Of a stretch of 64,000 nt of DNA, positions 37,006 through 48,551 are shown one piece after another (the stretch's first letter is position 1; each line of letters starts with the position of its first letter). The notes under the pieces were generated by a model. The model saw only the letters and a program-made list of their open reading frames with translations. It searched no databases and was not told where the DNA came from. Both the position numbers and the translations under genes were made by a program. The stretch comes from Collybiopsis luxurians FD-317 M1 (lineage: Eukaryota; Basidiomycota; Agaricomycetes; Agaricales; Omphalotaceae). The stretch lies in NCBI GenBank assembly GCA_000827265.1, contig KN834753.1, positions 99,764 through 163,763 of the forward strand, in the 5' to 3' direction.

Positions 37006-38218
37006 TCAAACTTCAACTTGGTTCGCTTGGTTCTCTGTCTCTACAAGGACGTCATCCCCATCTTCCACCTGAACATCTACCGTTTCTTCCTCCTGCTCAA
37101 GCGCGTCTGTTCCCAAGCCAAGAGGATCTTTGCCGGTTTCCGCCTCTTCCTCCACCGCCGACGCATCCTTAGTACCCTTCCCCTTCTTTCCGCTTTCCAA
37201 AAACTTGCGTTTCGGAATGATACAATGAAAAGCCTCCTCCCAATTCCTCGTCTCTACCCACTTTAGCATAATCTCAAATACTTGGTTGACGGTGAGCACT
37301 TTTCGCGTAGGGAGGGAGGAGACATATTTTCCGATCGGAAGACGCGCGTGTCGGATAGATTGGGATTTGGCTTTTTCGAGGGTTAGGTTCTACGTACGCA
37401 GACGCGTCAGTGACGAGGGAAAAAAAAAGGCTGATCTGAGTGAACGAACCTTGTACCGATTGTGATCTACCAATGCGCCGATAATATATATCTCATCCGG
37501 CCTAAGTTCCTCGATTTCTTCTTCAGAGTCTGCGGTAAGGTATACGATGTTCTGTTTCTTTGGATGCAATTCTGCCGTCTGCACTTCTTCGGCTTCCGTC
37601 TGCGCAGAGGTGCCAGGCGACTCCTCCTCCCAAAGTCGCTCATAACCATCTTGCCACCACTCAGTATGTGACCAACGCTTATAAGCTGCATCGTTTATCG
37701 CCTCTAATCGGTCTCGAGTACGCCCTTCGACAGAAGTACAGAGTAAAGTGAATGGATAAGCGGAATTGCGATTTGCACTGTATGTGTACGCGAGTTGTGA
37801 ACTGAGGGAGTTGATTTCCTAGATTTCGAGATTCAATTTCGCTTCTCGTTTGGAAATTGACTGCGGTTATGGAGACCCTGACCTTTTCCGACATGAGTTT
37901 GTCGAACCCTAGATCGAGGACAACCTTGCCTCCGAATCCACCCATCTTTTGCCTCTTCTTCGCTCTTTCCTCAAGTTCTGCGGAATCATCTAGTTCGCCA
38001 GCAGCTCGTTTCTGGGCTTTTAGTTTCTTTTTTTCCTTGTTCATTTGTTTTTCTCGAGCGCGCCGCTCGAGCTTGTAGGCTTGATAGCGTTCGGCTTTGG
38101 CAGCTTTTTTCATGGCCTTTTTACTCATCTTGGGCTCAGAAGAGGTGGTTTGGATAGCCGCATCGTCGTCAGTTGGTTCATCTTGGGGGAGTACGAGGGG
38201 TTGAGCTGGCTCTGCCAT
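37006..38218 (-). CDS. TRM10: tRNA (guanine-9-N1) methyltransferase Trm10
   Basis: SPOUT-class SAM-dependent enzyme that methylates N1 of guanine 9 in tRNAs. The ATG at 38218 is followed by a basic, Lys-rich N-terminal region (MSKKAMKKAAKAERYQAY, KEKKKLKAQKRAAGEL) typical of the RNA-binding leader. The catalytic part is spread over four exons: KVVLDLGFDKLMSEKE, INSLSSQLAYTYSANRNSAY, FTLLCTSVEGRTRDRL, then IVYLTADSEEEIEELRPDEI with YIIGALVDHNRYK, NLTLEKAKSQSIRHARLPIG and VLTVNQVFEIMLKWVETRNW. The DHNRYK and ARLPIG motifs form the SAM pocket in the family; both are intact. The C-terminus is an acidic tail (EEEAETGKDPLGLGTDALEQ). The head of this gene lies 99 bases from that of the APT1 gene, so the two probably share a promoter. 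Confidence 0.93.
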
Positions 38219-38317
38219 GATGGAAATATTGAATGTCGTAATCTAATCTTATCTCACTGCGGGACCCAGAGCTTCCTTGTTCCTCTCCACTCATCAATCT
38301 ATCGATCTCCACTTGAC

Positions 38318-39248
38318 ATGGCTTCAGGAGCAACAGCTCTAAAGTTTCTCACCACGCCCGCAGCGAAGAAACATACAGCTACAGTTATCTTTGTTCATGT
38401 GAGCAAACCGTCGTAGGTTCAAACTCAGCGACTGGTATGAGTTAGCTGACTGTACACAGGGCTTGGGTGATACTGGGCACGGCTGGAAACCTGTAGCAGA
38501 TATGTTCCGAACGGAATCTAGTCTTGGACATATCAAATGGGTGCTACCTCATTCGTAAGTGCTCAGGCGAAAGGTATACTCTGTTTCCTCAAAGTTCTAC
38601 GATCGTAGACCTCTGTCTCCAGTCACTGCGAATATGTGCATGGTTATGCCTTCATGGTAAGTTGACTGAGATTATAAAAGGAATCGGCTCGAATACTGCG
38701 ATGTAGGTTCGATATCAAGTCATTCGGGTTCAAAGATGAAGAGGATGAAAAAGGGATGCTGACCAGTAGGGCTTCCCTTGCCCAGCTGATCGATGCAGAG
38801 CTCGACGCAGGGATCCCTGCAAGTCGTATCATACTTGGCGGATTCAGCCAGGGAGGGGCCATGTCTCTTCTCACCGGACTTACATCAGACAAGCAACTCG
38901 CAGGTATCGTTTGCTTAAGTGGCTGGGTTCCAATCAGGTCGACAATGCAAAAAGTACGAGCTTTCGGGAATACTGTTCTCTCATAATCTGATGTGGTTGT
39001 TAAAGATGCTTGCACCTCATGCGACGTCAATGCCCATCTTTTGGGGGCATGGTTCGGCTGATCCGCTCGTAAAGCCCAAGCTGGCTGAGGAATCCATCGA
39101 GTTCCTCAAGTCTGTCGGGATTTCGGTTGCAAAATCTGGAGGGTCAGCTGGGCTTTCACACAATGTATATCCTGGGGTGGGACACAGCACTAATATGCAG
39201 GAGCTGGAGGACCTGAAAGCATGGATTGCGAAAGTAGTACCCGAGTAG
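38318..39248 (+). CDS. APT1: Acyl-protein thioesterase 1 (lysophospholipase-type)
   Basis: Alpha/beta hydrolase that removes palmitate from cysteines of Ras- and G-alpha-type proteins at the membrane. Exons read ALKFLTTPAAKKHTATVIFV, GLGDTGHGWKPVADMF, HIKWVLPH, SPLSPVTANMCMVMPSW, FDIKSFGFKDEEDEKGML, ILGGFSQGGAMSLLTG, LAGIVCLSGWVPIRSTMQK, then MLAPHATSMPIFWGHG, SADPLVKPKLAEESIEFL and YPGVGHSTNMQELEDLKAWI. The catalytic Ser (GFSQGG), Asp (SADPLV) and His (GVGHS) are all present, and oxyanion loop GLGDTGHGW is intact. Length (~240 aa) matches the family. A close paralogue that lacks the Ser lies 7.7 kb upstream (30568), in the same orientation. Ends 135 bases before the next plus-strand gene. 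Confidence 0.94.
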
Positions 39249-39383
39249 ATTGTGTAAACAGTAGTATACTGAAATTGCTATGTTCGGAGAATACGGGCCT
39301 TGTCATCCGCCGCGAATTGAAATCAACCTTTTGCAACATTTCCACCGCCTTCCTCGACTCCTTGCTCGCCACTCCGTTCGATA

Positions 39384-42361
39384 ATGGCTGGCAATGAGCA
39401 GGCGACGGTGTATGCTTGCAAATGTTTGAATGTCCATCTTAGATCTTCACCACCACCATCAACAAATACGGAACCTGGGCTTCCTCCAGCTTCCGAATGG
39501 ACCACTGTTTTTGTGGCACAAGACGACGATGTGAAGATCGTAAGTCGCATTCAGGACTCGCCATCCCATTTGTTTGACTCAAAATCAGATTTACCCTCAT
39601 TTAACTCTCCGTTCTCGACATCGAGGACCGTACATCCCAGACCCTACGCGATGTGCGCGTTACACCACCCTCACATGCCTTTCTTGCAAGACTCTTGTTT
39701 ACCGTGTTCATCAGGCCGTCTTGACCGATGACGAGGTCAATATTAGAGAAGGTCCTATTGTCCTCAAAGGTTGGGCAGAGACAGAAGTCTTGCGAAGTTC
39801 GTCTGGATGGATTGAAGTTTCTGCAAAGGACGTTTTGGTGAGTTTATCTACAAATACAAGGTTCGCATTTTGACCGTTGTTCACTTTTTTTTCTAGGTTG
39901 GGGAGACGGCCGTGAATCGACAAAGAGCTCTTCCGCAGTTTTCAGATCTGTTTGGCGTAGTTCTTCCTACTGCTTCCCCTTCCCCTTCTCCTTCTCTCAC
40001 ACCAGAGTCTGAACCACCATCATCCACAACTCAGGCTCTACCCAAGTACCAACTTCCGCCTATTCCTCCAATATTTCCTGAACCAAAATCAAACCGCTCA
40101 CTTTTCGCAGTCTTGGCCTCGATTTCAACACGACATTCCAATGCAATACGAGCTCAGGCGGAGGAATATATTGATGGTATAGTTAAAGAAAAAGTTGAAG
40201 AGATTCAACGGGCTGAGGCACAATTAAAACGGAGCGTTCAGCTTCTCCTGCACACCTACAGCGACGGTGTCAAAAAAGCCGAACAGGAATACTACACTCT
40301 ACAGGGAGGACCTCTTTCTCACTCTGCAGCAAAAGAAAGTATACCCTCGTCTCCTCCAGGTAGCCCCAATACCCCAGTATTTTCGGGGGTACCTTCATCT
40401 GTTATACGCGACTTTTTCCCAATGCGCGTCACTCCATCTTCTGCATCCACTACCAATGCTATATCCACTTCTGCTTCATTCCAACGTTCCTCACGCTCTC
40501 CTGCATCCCCATTGAACAACTCTTTACCACGAGTGTCTGCACTTTCTGCTTCTCTTGCTACCTCTACTTTCCACCATCCAAGAGCCCAAGCCCGCGATAC
40601 CACGACCGATGGCGCTTCTAGCTCTTCTGCCTCGGCAAATCGTTTACATTTATCTGATACAGAATCCCTCCAGTCTCTCCAGTCTGCATCATCTGCAACA
40701 CTAACCTCACCCCAAGAAGCCAATCATCATGTCTTTCAATTCCGTAGAAACGTCAACGACGATATAAACACTGCTGCTAGTTTCAGATATTTCCAATTAG
40801 AGGAGGAGATGAAGAAGCGGGAAAACCCTCCTCCGACTGCACAAACATCGCGAGCTGTTGCCGCTTCAGTGGATAGGTCGAGTGGAAAGGGCAAGGGAAG
40901 GAAGCTTCAGGATCCCCAGGAGGCAGAACAGGCGACTCAACAAGAGTCCACCTCCCGTAATCAATCCCATTCCTCTAAAGCTAAAGGAAAGCGAAAAGTT
41001 GTGACATTTGACGTGGAGGTTACTACTCCTACTCAACCTGCGCATGTTCCTGCAACGAACCTGGACGCGGAAGGTATGATTCTCCACGTCCCTTCCTTTA
41101 TCGCGTTCTCTGTGTTCTGATGATGATTGTTTGGCTTGTATAGAAATGTTATTCGATATCGAAGATGAGCCAAGCGATGAACAGACCAGGAACTTGGGGT
41201 CTGAGGAGGTGATCCTTCCTTTGCTTGATTCTGCCAGCCAGCAACAGTCTTCATCGAGTCGACAGAGAATGGTGAAGCGGACTTCGAGTGGTAATCATCC
41301 TTTACCCCTACCGTTATCTTCTTTGCGACCCGCGTCGTTGCCTACAGCTCCTCCATATATCCCCCTGGCACCACCGGTCACTGTTCCCAGTCCCATTCCC
41401 AAAACTACTACCGCAAAATCTAATTCCGACAATGCCGATACTGATACCCCGACGACAGCGAGCTACGACTCAGAAGAAGCATCCTCAATCACGCCTACAT
41501 CTAATCCTATAATCTACGCGTCATCGTCTTCTCCTGCTGCTCATGCGCATGAACTAGACCGCGCAAGAAACGCCAACATTCTTAATCTTGTTGGAGCGAG
41601 TCTACCGAGTCATCGTGGAGCGTGGGCGGGCAAGGATGAGAAGGGAGTATATGAAACGTTTTTGCGTGGGGCACGTGCACCCGAGGATAATGAAGATGAG
41701 GATGAGTACCAGGATGATCAAGAGTTGTATGCTGATGACGATGAGGAAGATGATGAGGAAGATGAGGAAGTTACAATGAGTGAGTGTGATGATTTCTCTT
41801 TCTTTTCACCATCTCTTCGCAGTAACTGATCATGGCGGCTTTTCTGTAGCACGGCTACCGGCATCGGCACGAGCACGAGCACGACCCACATGGGCGCCTT
41901 CCTCTGTCCCTGTTGGTATCCCTCAGTCGAAAGGCAGCCAATACAAAGCGCCAGTCTTGAGCTTGGCGACTTATCAACCCGCCGCGATACTTTCGAATAA
42001 TAATGATACTCATGCCGTCTCGAGCAGAAGTGGCAGAACATCTTCTCAAGCGATCCGTCGTGCTGCGTATGCGGAGCGGGATGTTGAGCGCGGGATTGAT
42101 CCTGGTGTATTGGACTATGTGGCGGAGTCTGATCGAGAGGAGGAAGAGGATGCTAGTGTTGGTGTTGGTGCAGATGTGACTAAGAACGATGAGGAGAGCA
42201 AAGGGGGAGGAGAGAAGCATACTGGAGGTGCGTCGAGAGCGGTCAATGGGACGGCGGGTACGACCACGACTAGTAGAGGAAGGGATAGAGCGCATAGGAT
42301 TCTTGAATCTCAAGCGAAGAGTGGAGTTCCAGATGATGGGATGTGGAGGAGTTTGATTTAG
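39384..42361 (+). CDS. Large disordered protein with N-terminal Cys-rich module (unknown)
   Basis: I do not recognise this family. The ATG at 39384 opens MAGNEQATVYACKCLNVHLR, with a C-x-C pair. After one intron (39541-39586) the chain continues IYPHLTLRSRHRGPYIPDP, CARYTTLTCLSCKTLVYRVH (a C-x2-C pair plus an earlier Cys) and EGPIVLKGWAETEVLRSSSG. The four or five cysteines and flanking beta-strands look like a small Zn-ribbon-type fold (compare GFA/Mis18/Yippee-like folds), but that is inference. A long helix follows (AEEYIDGIVKEKVEEIQRAE). The remaining ~700 residues are Ser/Pro-rich with an acidic stretch near 41690-41780 (EDNEDEDEYQDD) and a C-terminus rich in Gly, Thr and Arg. Ends SGVPDDGMWRSLI at 42361. 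Two C-terminal introns lie near 41074-41141 and 41787-41849. Confidence 0.65.
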
Positions 42362-42946
42362 CTCGTTTGTGACTTTCTTTTTGTTTTGTTCTGATTTTTC
42401 CTTTCTTCTGCTTTTAATCCTGTATCTGCTGAATGCATGCATGCAATGTACTCATAGTAGGTAGTAGCTGCACATCCGTGTGCGTAAGTTTTTAGCGTAT
42501 ATCTAATATATCGTAGTCCGAGTTGTTCTGTATTCGATGATACTCGAGTATCGATGGTGGTGCTGTCAGTGTGATTGCGACGGGATAGGTGAACAGTTCG
42601 CGTGTAACGTGTCCATACACTGTGCCTGTTCCTGTTAGGCCAGGACGCGCGTTATAAGTGCGTAATGTAGCGCGACCATGTGTTTTATATCCCACGCCAC
42701 AAACAGCTTTTTCTCATCCACCTAAGACAGCATTCGCGGTTCTTGCGCTGTGATTATGACGTTTCTAGTTCTGCTTACGGGTGATCGTCCTCGGTGATAT
42801 TTGATCTCAGTCTCAGGCTTTGTCTATAGCATTCAATTTCAATCAAGCACGGAGAACTGTTTATCATTATTATTATTTTCGATATTGCAGTGCACACCAT
42901 GAACAATGAATACTACAATATGGTACTCTCAAGCAACAACATAGAT
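42362..42946. other. Intergenic space between convergent genes
   Basis: 585 AT-rich bases between the 3' ends of the disordered-protein gene (+) and the rhamnogalacturonan lyase (-). No coding pattern or RNA gene was seen. Confidence 0.4.
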
Positions 42947-45842
42947 TTAGAAGAGCCTTAGAGCGTCGAAAACAAAGTTTGGGGACCTGTATAGTATTGC
43001 ACGTGGTTCTCAATGAGAATCCGAGGGACAACCTGAAGGATAAACTCACAGGAAATCGTCTCCTGAAGATCCAGAGATGACATTGATGGTCAGAACGTTG
43101 ACCGTAGAGCCGGTAAACAGTACGCCAGAGGCTGGAATGAAAGAGTCAGATTGGGACCAAGATCATGATGGCAGTTAACAGGTCGAGGACTCACGGATGT
43201 TGACGGTGTACATTATGTTCTAGGGAGACTGGAGTGAGTAAAAGTAAGCGCGAGGGCTAACTATGCACTTACGTTCCCTCTCCAGGTACCACGAGTTACT
43301 CCTACAGAAGATGGGATAGACATCTCTAGAACAACAATACAATAGTTTGTTGCACTCACCTCGAGAATCCGGTTGACTAGGTGCTGCGGGAGCCGGACCT
43401 GTGAAGCCATTGATGGTAACCTGTGGACGCCCACCTGCAGATGATAATTTCTAGATCGGCATACACGTTTTTAGCAATGCACCAAATTTCACGAACCAGC
43501 AAAAGCAAGTGTTGTTCCGATCTGTAGTGTACGCGCACCGCCTAGAAACAAGAAGATTCTAGTAAACGACGCCAAAAGGTTCTTGCAGCGTACCTTGACC
43601 TGATGCTAGAGCGAAACGAACAGTTACTGCACCAATATCCTATGCGAATAGGTCCACTGAATATGAAGAATCTCAACGCAAGATGAACGTTTAGGTCGCG
43701 CTGACCTTGAAAATAGCCATTGGGAAGAATCCAATGTCTTGCTGTCCTACGGTAAATGTGACTGGATGATTTCGCGTCAATTCGAGGACTGGATGCAGTG
43801 AAAGGAGATGGGTTAACCTGGACCCCAGATATGCATTCTGCTGTCGCTTGGGCTAAAAACAAGGAAAATAAGACCTTGCACTAGACTCGCGAAAGGTGGA
43901 CGTACTGCATAGTTTCTATCATACTGAAAATATCATAACTTCAATATTTATGCTTGGTATTCACAGAAGTCGGCTTACTCGGCGTTCAAGAATCCTCTGG
44001 GAGTTCCATCGAAATCACCAATTTGCCATATCGCGGTTGGGTTCTCAAATAGACAAGATGACTGGAATAGCACAGGGAAAAAATGAAGAATACTTACGGC
44101 CTCGGTCGATGCAATGTTGGAAGTAACGAGACCTCCTGCAGTTACCGTGACGGTCTGAGTGGCTACAGCGAGCTCAACTTTGTATACTGAGACAGAAGGA
44201 CATTGTCAGCGGATGGCGAATACGATGAAATCAACCACAAGAATACGAACATGTCATGGTATACGTCCCGGGTTTCATAAATGGACTGGTAAATCTCCCA
44301 CTTGTATCCGTGCGTACCCTGACATGAATGTGACACAATAAGACACCATGCTGTAGGAGTTTGGGAAGGATGTTTACCAGTATTCAGCGGCAGAGTTGCT
44401 GAAGCCGACAGATTGAAGACTTGCGAAAGTAGACGGGATACCAGTTGCTGTTCCTGTGACTCTACCGCGCCCGGATTGAGTAACCCAACCTTGGACCGAC
44501 AATCCGTCCCAGAATGAGGTGTCTGCGGAACATTAGGACACTACGTCGATGCAAGCCAACGAAAACCTACCGATCGCGCCTGAAGGTGCAGCTCCTGTAG
44601 TGAACCAAAGAGCACTTTCGGAAACCAGTCATAAACTGGCTCGATGACGTCTTCAGATTTCACTCACTATGGACCGTGCAAGCCCTGGCGGTTGGCTAAG
44701 ATCAGAAAGCAAGTTAGCCTCCCTTAGTTTCGATACCGTTAGGTTGGCTCACCTTCGGTTTGGGTATGACCAGAATTCTTTTAGATTATTGGTAAGTTTC
44801 AATTTCAAAGATACTTTTTCTGACTACTCCGTACCATGTCTACTCCGGATTGTCAATGCACTAGACACTCATGAATAACAAGGGTGACTCACAGAAGTAG
44901 AGTTCCTGTTGAGCACCTGCGATTCCATAACATAAGCTCCCGTGGTTAGAAATTATGTTGCGGAGCGCTTCCTCGGCTTACTTCCTTGGTTATCGATATC
45001 ACGGAAGAATGGTCCCCCAGAGCTTGCTTCGAACCCAGTGCCAGGGACGATCTTGATTTGGGAGAGCTTTCAGGCCTATAATCATGATGGCGACCGATTC
45101 ACGTACCATATAAGCTCCAATGTTCGGACCTGTAACACCCTTGACTGCGTCGTCGATGAATTGCCTTGAAGAGTAAAACTTGGAGCGAGTTTGTCCATTG
45201 ACGAGAAAGACGTCGCTGCCTTCGATGGCCGTGCCGCCATTGACATTGGATTGAGGGAAGCCATTGGGAAGAGTGGCTCTGTTGAGACGTGCGATGTACC
45301 GCAATTCGCCAACCGTCGGTTCAGCGGTGGTACTGGAGGGCTCGCCACATGAGTAGTTATTCCGAATGGAGGAACAAAGTGAGTTTTTACAAGGTAGCCA
45401 TATGGATAGCAGGGTCATTCCTGCGAGCAACATAGTAGCTGTGTATTGCTTCAGTGCTAACATTCCGATACTGGTTTAGGATCTACTCACTGAATGAGCG
45501 TACTCGTAGTACAGGTGACTTTGATGTAGTTGTTTTCATTTCCGGTTTGTACCCAAGTACAGGAAGCGCCGATACCAGAGGAGATTTGACTATGCTTTCC
45601 ACTTTGGTCCTGGGCTTCGATACCGTTAAATTTCATTGAAGTGATGTCTCCGGTAGTGTCGTCCACTATGGTACAAGTAGCAACTCAGCGCCCTGCTATT
45701 CGTATAAACGAAACATTCAAATACCGGTGAAAATCAAACCTCCGTCAGTGTCAACGATTAGAGAGTTTCCGGAGGTGGTCACTCCAAATCCGAGGACGAC
45801 AGGAAGCAGCAGGGCAGCTAGAGCTAGAAAGGAAGCCAACAT
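42947..45842 (-). CDS. Secreted rhamnogalacturonan lyase, polysaccharide lyase family 4
   Basis: Extracellular enzyme that cleaves the rhamnose-galacturonate backbone of pectin by beta-elimination. The ATG at 45842 opens a signal peptide, [18 protein letters not shown], then [20 protein letters not shown] and [20 protein letters not shown], the start of PL4 proteins. Further exons give [39 protein letters not shown], and a block near 45120 with [11 protein letters not shown]. The C-terminal exons (to 43000) include [31 protein letters not shown] and, after a final intron, [12 protein letters not shown] and stop. At least 10 short introns cut the gene, so middle exons are only partly traced. 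The N- and C-terminal blocks match the PL4 rhamnogalacturonan lyase pattern; its substrate points to plant cell-wall attack, litter decay or plant association. Confidence 0.82.
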
Positions 45843-46580
45843 CTTTGGTTATTTTGTCGGAAAACACGGAGGGTATCCGAGAAAAAAAAAATGCTTACGA
45901 CCAGCAACTTATACCGAAAAATTTACCGTGAAACGATTGGTTGGCCATTTCGGGTACCCATTGTTTTGTGTCCAGGATGAGCACGGACAGGCAATTTCCC
46001 CAGTTACGGTCTGATACGGCTCCAGGGGCGGCCCGTTTTTCGAAATCGAGTTGAAATCTCATGGTCAAAGCCTTGCTTTTATGGGAAGGGTATTGGAAGC
46101 AGGACAAGCCAAGACTTTCCAATATTGCAAGAAAATTACGCACAACCTCATGTGGCGCGAAAAAATAAGCTTGAGTACCGGAAAAGGTTCTGCTCATATT
46201 CGGGAGAGATAGCAATGTGATATGGATGATGAAAACATTACAATCATCGTATTTCCAAGATTTATGACCAGGCACCGGTTGTTGCCACTTGGTGTTCTAC
46301 CAGTTCCATGTTATAAAGCCAATGTGCTCAGCTCGTCAGGCTGCTCAATGCTGTTTGCGGTTTTGGAGAGCAGTCGGAGCACGGGCGCTTAAAGTGACGA
46401 ATTTGGAAATAGCCTCGAGGCCGTTTGATGCCGCCATCCCTTGACCTTGTCTTTGTACCACGACCTAGCCGCGATTGCCTTACGAGCACCATCGGATATA
46501 GGAAGTCTGAGACTCGGTTTCAAAGTCCAATTGGTACACGTTCAACTAGACCAATCCGAATTTTCGTCCCACAAGCGGCC
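45843..46580. other. Intergenic region with divergent promoters
   Basis: 738 bases between the lyase (-) and the first PPxY membrane gene (+). TTATAAAG at 46313 is a TATA-like element for the plus strand. From about 46430 the sequence is similar to 47570-47719, upstream of the tandem copy, so the duplication took promoter DNA with it. The open frame at 46425 that runs into the gene is probably leader. Confidence 0.5.
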
Positions 46581-47045
46581 ATGGAACGCTCTTCCACCGG
46601 GTTTAAACGAGACTCTCGGAATAAAACCCCTCCTCCTGCATACACGGCGACAGTTTCCGGTCCTTCTTCTTCTTCCCAACCAGGCCACTGGCCTCAGTCA
46701 CGATCCGAATTCGACCCGTACAGCAATATCAACTATAACCCATGGGCCAATGTCCCTACCTCTTCACACCCCAATCCTCTCTACAACCCAGGCCCGACAC
46801 CAGCTTCGGCCCTCCAGATACCCTATGCCTACTATGACCCGCGCTCGGCCCATTCGCTAGCTGAGGCAGACGCGAGGGCCAAGCTCAGATTTTGGCTGAC
46901 GCTGCTTTTTGTACTGGGGGTTTGGATACTGTGTGGTCTGCTGGTCAACTGGGTACAACTTCGGCACCCGGAGTGGATTGAGGTTATCGCGGAAGCTTGG
47001 CATCGTTGGGTCGACAAGTTGAATAACGGCACTTTCACTTTTTGA
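46581..47045 (+). CDS. Small single-pass membrane protein with PPxY motif, copy 1
   Basis: 154 residues from the ATG at 46581. The N-terminal part is Pro/Ser-rich and carries a PPxY motif (TPPPAYTAT), the sequence bound by WW domains of Nedd4/Rsp5-type ubiquitin ligases. Then YDPRSAHSLAEADARAKLR leads to one clear TM helix (FWLTLLFVLGVWILCGLLV) and a short C-terminal amphipathic tail (WIEVIAEAWHRWVDKLNNGT). The arrangement PPxY tail plus one TM helix is that of Rsp5 adaptors, but the family is unknown to me and a role in ubiquitination is inferred. An ATG at 46425 would add 52 residues with no features, so I prefer the Met that aligns with copy 2. The next gene (47720) is a tandem duplicate; DNA similarity continues past this stop codon. 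Confidence 0.62.
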   Translation: MERSSTGFKRDSRNKTPPPAYTATVSGPSSSSQPGHWPQSRSEFDPYSNINYNPWANVPTSSHPNPLYNPGPTPASALQIPYAYYDPRSAHSLAEADARAKLRFWLTLLFVLGVWILCGLLVNWVQLRHPEWIEVIAEAWHRWVDKLNNGTFTF

Positions 47046-47719
47046 CTGGCCTTGACTCTTGTGGATTTTTGGTGTTGGTGCGAAAGCTTTGTCATTTACT
47101 GCGTTCCAATGTTCATTCTGAATACTTTCCCAGGTTTATGTACTCTATTCTGATTCAATCTCGCGGACATTCAATCGACATGGCTATAATAGTGGCACTA
47201 TAATTGCTTCACGCATGCACTCCTTGTATCTCATAAATCGCGGCTTTTTCTGTATTCATCGCATTCTTTCTACATTCATTCATCGTTGTCAGTGTTTTGA
47301 GGTGTCGTCCTGGCTGTCTAGACGCGGGTGAGATGATCCGACGGACTGCGGAGTGTACTTACGTCGAAGAGGGTGATAATAAGCAGGATTAAGGGAGTGG
47401 GGAGAATGGTGGTCTGACGGAAAGCAAACCTGAGCACTGAGCTGCATTTCATCCTGTAGAGTCCATCGCGTCGTTTAGTCGGTCAGATCACCCTCAGCGC
47501 ACGTTGGAGGCTTTAGCGCTTGGCAACAGCATTTGCCCAGATATATAAGCATTCGTCCACACTGCTGCCGTATCGTCCTTGTCCTTGTACCGCGACTCAT
47601 GATCGCTCTCCCTGAGCATTATCAGATATTGGAAGTCTGAGGCTCAGTTTCAAGATCTAACTGGTACACGCTCGACTCGACCAGTCCGAACTTACATCCT
47701 TCTATTCGCTTAAGCCAAC
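47046..47719. other. Spacer between tandem membrane genes
   Basis: The first ~280 bases match the 3' part of copy 2 (48170-48400) as DNA, though copy 1 stops at 47045. From 47570 on, the sequence resembles the leader of copy 1. A TATATAA box at 47542-47548 is well placed for copy 2. No other gene was seen. Confidence 0.55.
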
Positions 47720-48400
47720 ATGGAACCCTCTTCCACCGGGTTTAGACGAGACCCTCGAAATAACGCCCCTCCTCCTGCATATACGGCGACATTTTATGGT
47801 CCTTCTACTCCCTCCCAACCAGGCCATCGGCCTCAATCACAACCAGAACTTACTCGATACATTGGCCCAAGGGTGGTAGTCGATATCACTGTCCGTACCT
47901 CTCGACCCCCCAATCTTCTCTATCATTCAGGCCCGACGCCAACCACGGCCCTCCGCATTCCGTATGCTTACTATGACCCACGCTCGGCTCACTCGCTTGC
48001 TGAGGCAGACGCGAGAGCCAGACCCAGATTTTTGCTGGCGCTGCTTTTGGCACTGGGGATTTGGATGCTGTGTGGTCTGCCGGTCGATTGGTTTCAATCT
48101 AGGCACCCAGAGTGGGTCAAGAATATCGCGGAATGTTTGCGACTTTGGTTCCAACAGGTACTCTCTGACTGGTCTGAAGTCTGGTTTTGGTGCGGAATGT
48201 TTATCATTCACTGCGTTCTAATGCTCATTTTGATTACTGCTTCCCAGGATTTTATATTGATTCATGCTTTTGGACATTCAGTTAGCGGAACTGTAACTGC
48301 TTCACCTATCCATCCTGTGTACATCGTATATCGCGACTTGTTCTGTATCTATTGGTTTATTTCTGCATTTATTCATCGATTGTCAGTTTCTTCTAACTAA
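47720..48400 (+). CDS. Small membrane protein with PPxY motif, copy 2
   Basis: 226 residues from the ATG at 47720, a tandem duplicate of the gene at 46581. The PPxY motif is kept (APPPAYTAT), as are YDPRSAHSLAEADARA and the TM helix (FLLALLLALGIWMLCGLPV). Two differences stand out. Residues 46-60 (TRYIGPRVVVDITVR) are unlike copy 1 because 47854-47897 is inverted relative to 46715-46758. The C-terminus runs on past the copy-1 stop, adding a region with two or three hydrophobic segments (GMFIIHCVLMLILITASQ, LFCIYWFISAFIHRL). It is thus either a longer membrane protein or a run-on frame. No intron is needed. A TATATAA box lies at 47542-47548. Confidence 0.6.
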   Translation: MEPSSTGFRRDPRNNAPPPAYTATFYGPSTPSQPGHRPQSQPELTRYIGPRVVVDITVRTSRPPNLLYHSGPTPTTALRIPYAYYDPRSAHSLAEADARARPRFLLALLLALGIWMLCGLPVDWFQSRHPEWVKNIAECLRLWFQQVLSDWSEVWFWCGMFIIHCVLMLILITASQDFILIHAFGHSVSGTVTASPIHPVYIVYRDLFCIYWFISAFIHRLSVSSN

Positions 48401-48551
48401 GAAGATCCGACGGACCGCGGATGGTGTGGGGAGAATGCAATTTTGCTTTCCTTCCTTCATGGATACAGAACAGTGCGATCGATGCATTTACCGGACCCCT
48501 ATCTAGTGCTCGTTTTCCTTTTCTAGTTGCTCATACGATGATCTCCTTTTT

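Noticed and set aside
43896..45169. Several plus-strand open frames opposite the rhamnogalacturonan lyase
   Set aside because: They lie on the other strand of clear PL4 exons and introns and show no features.
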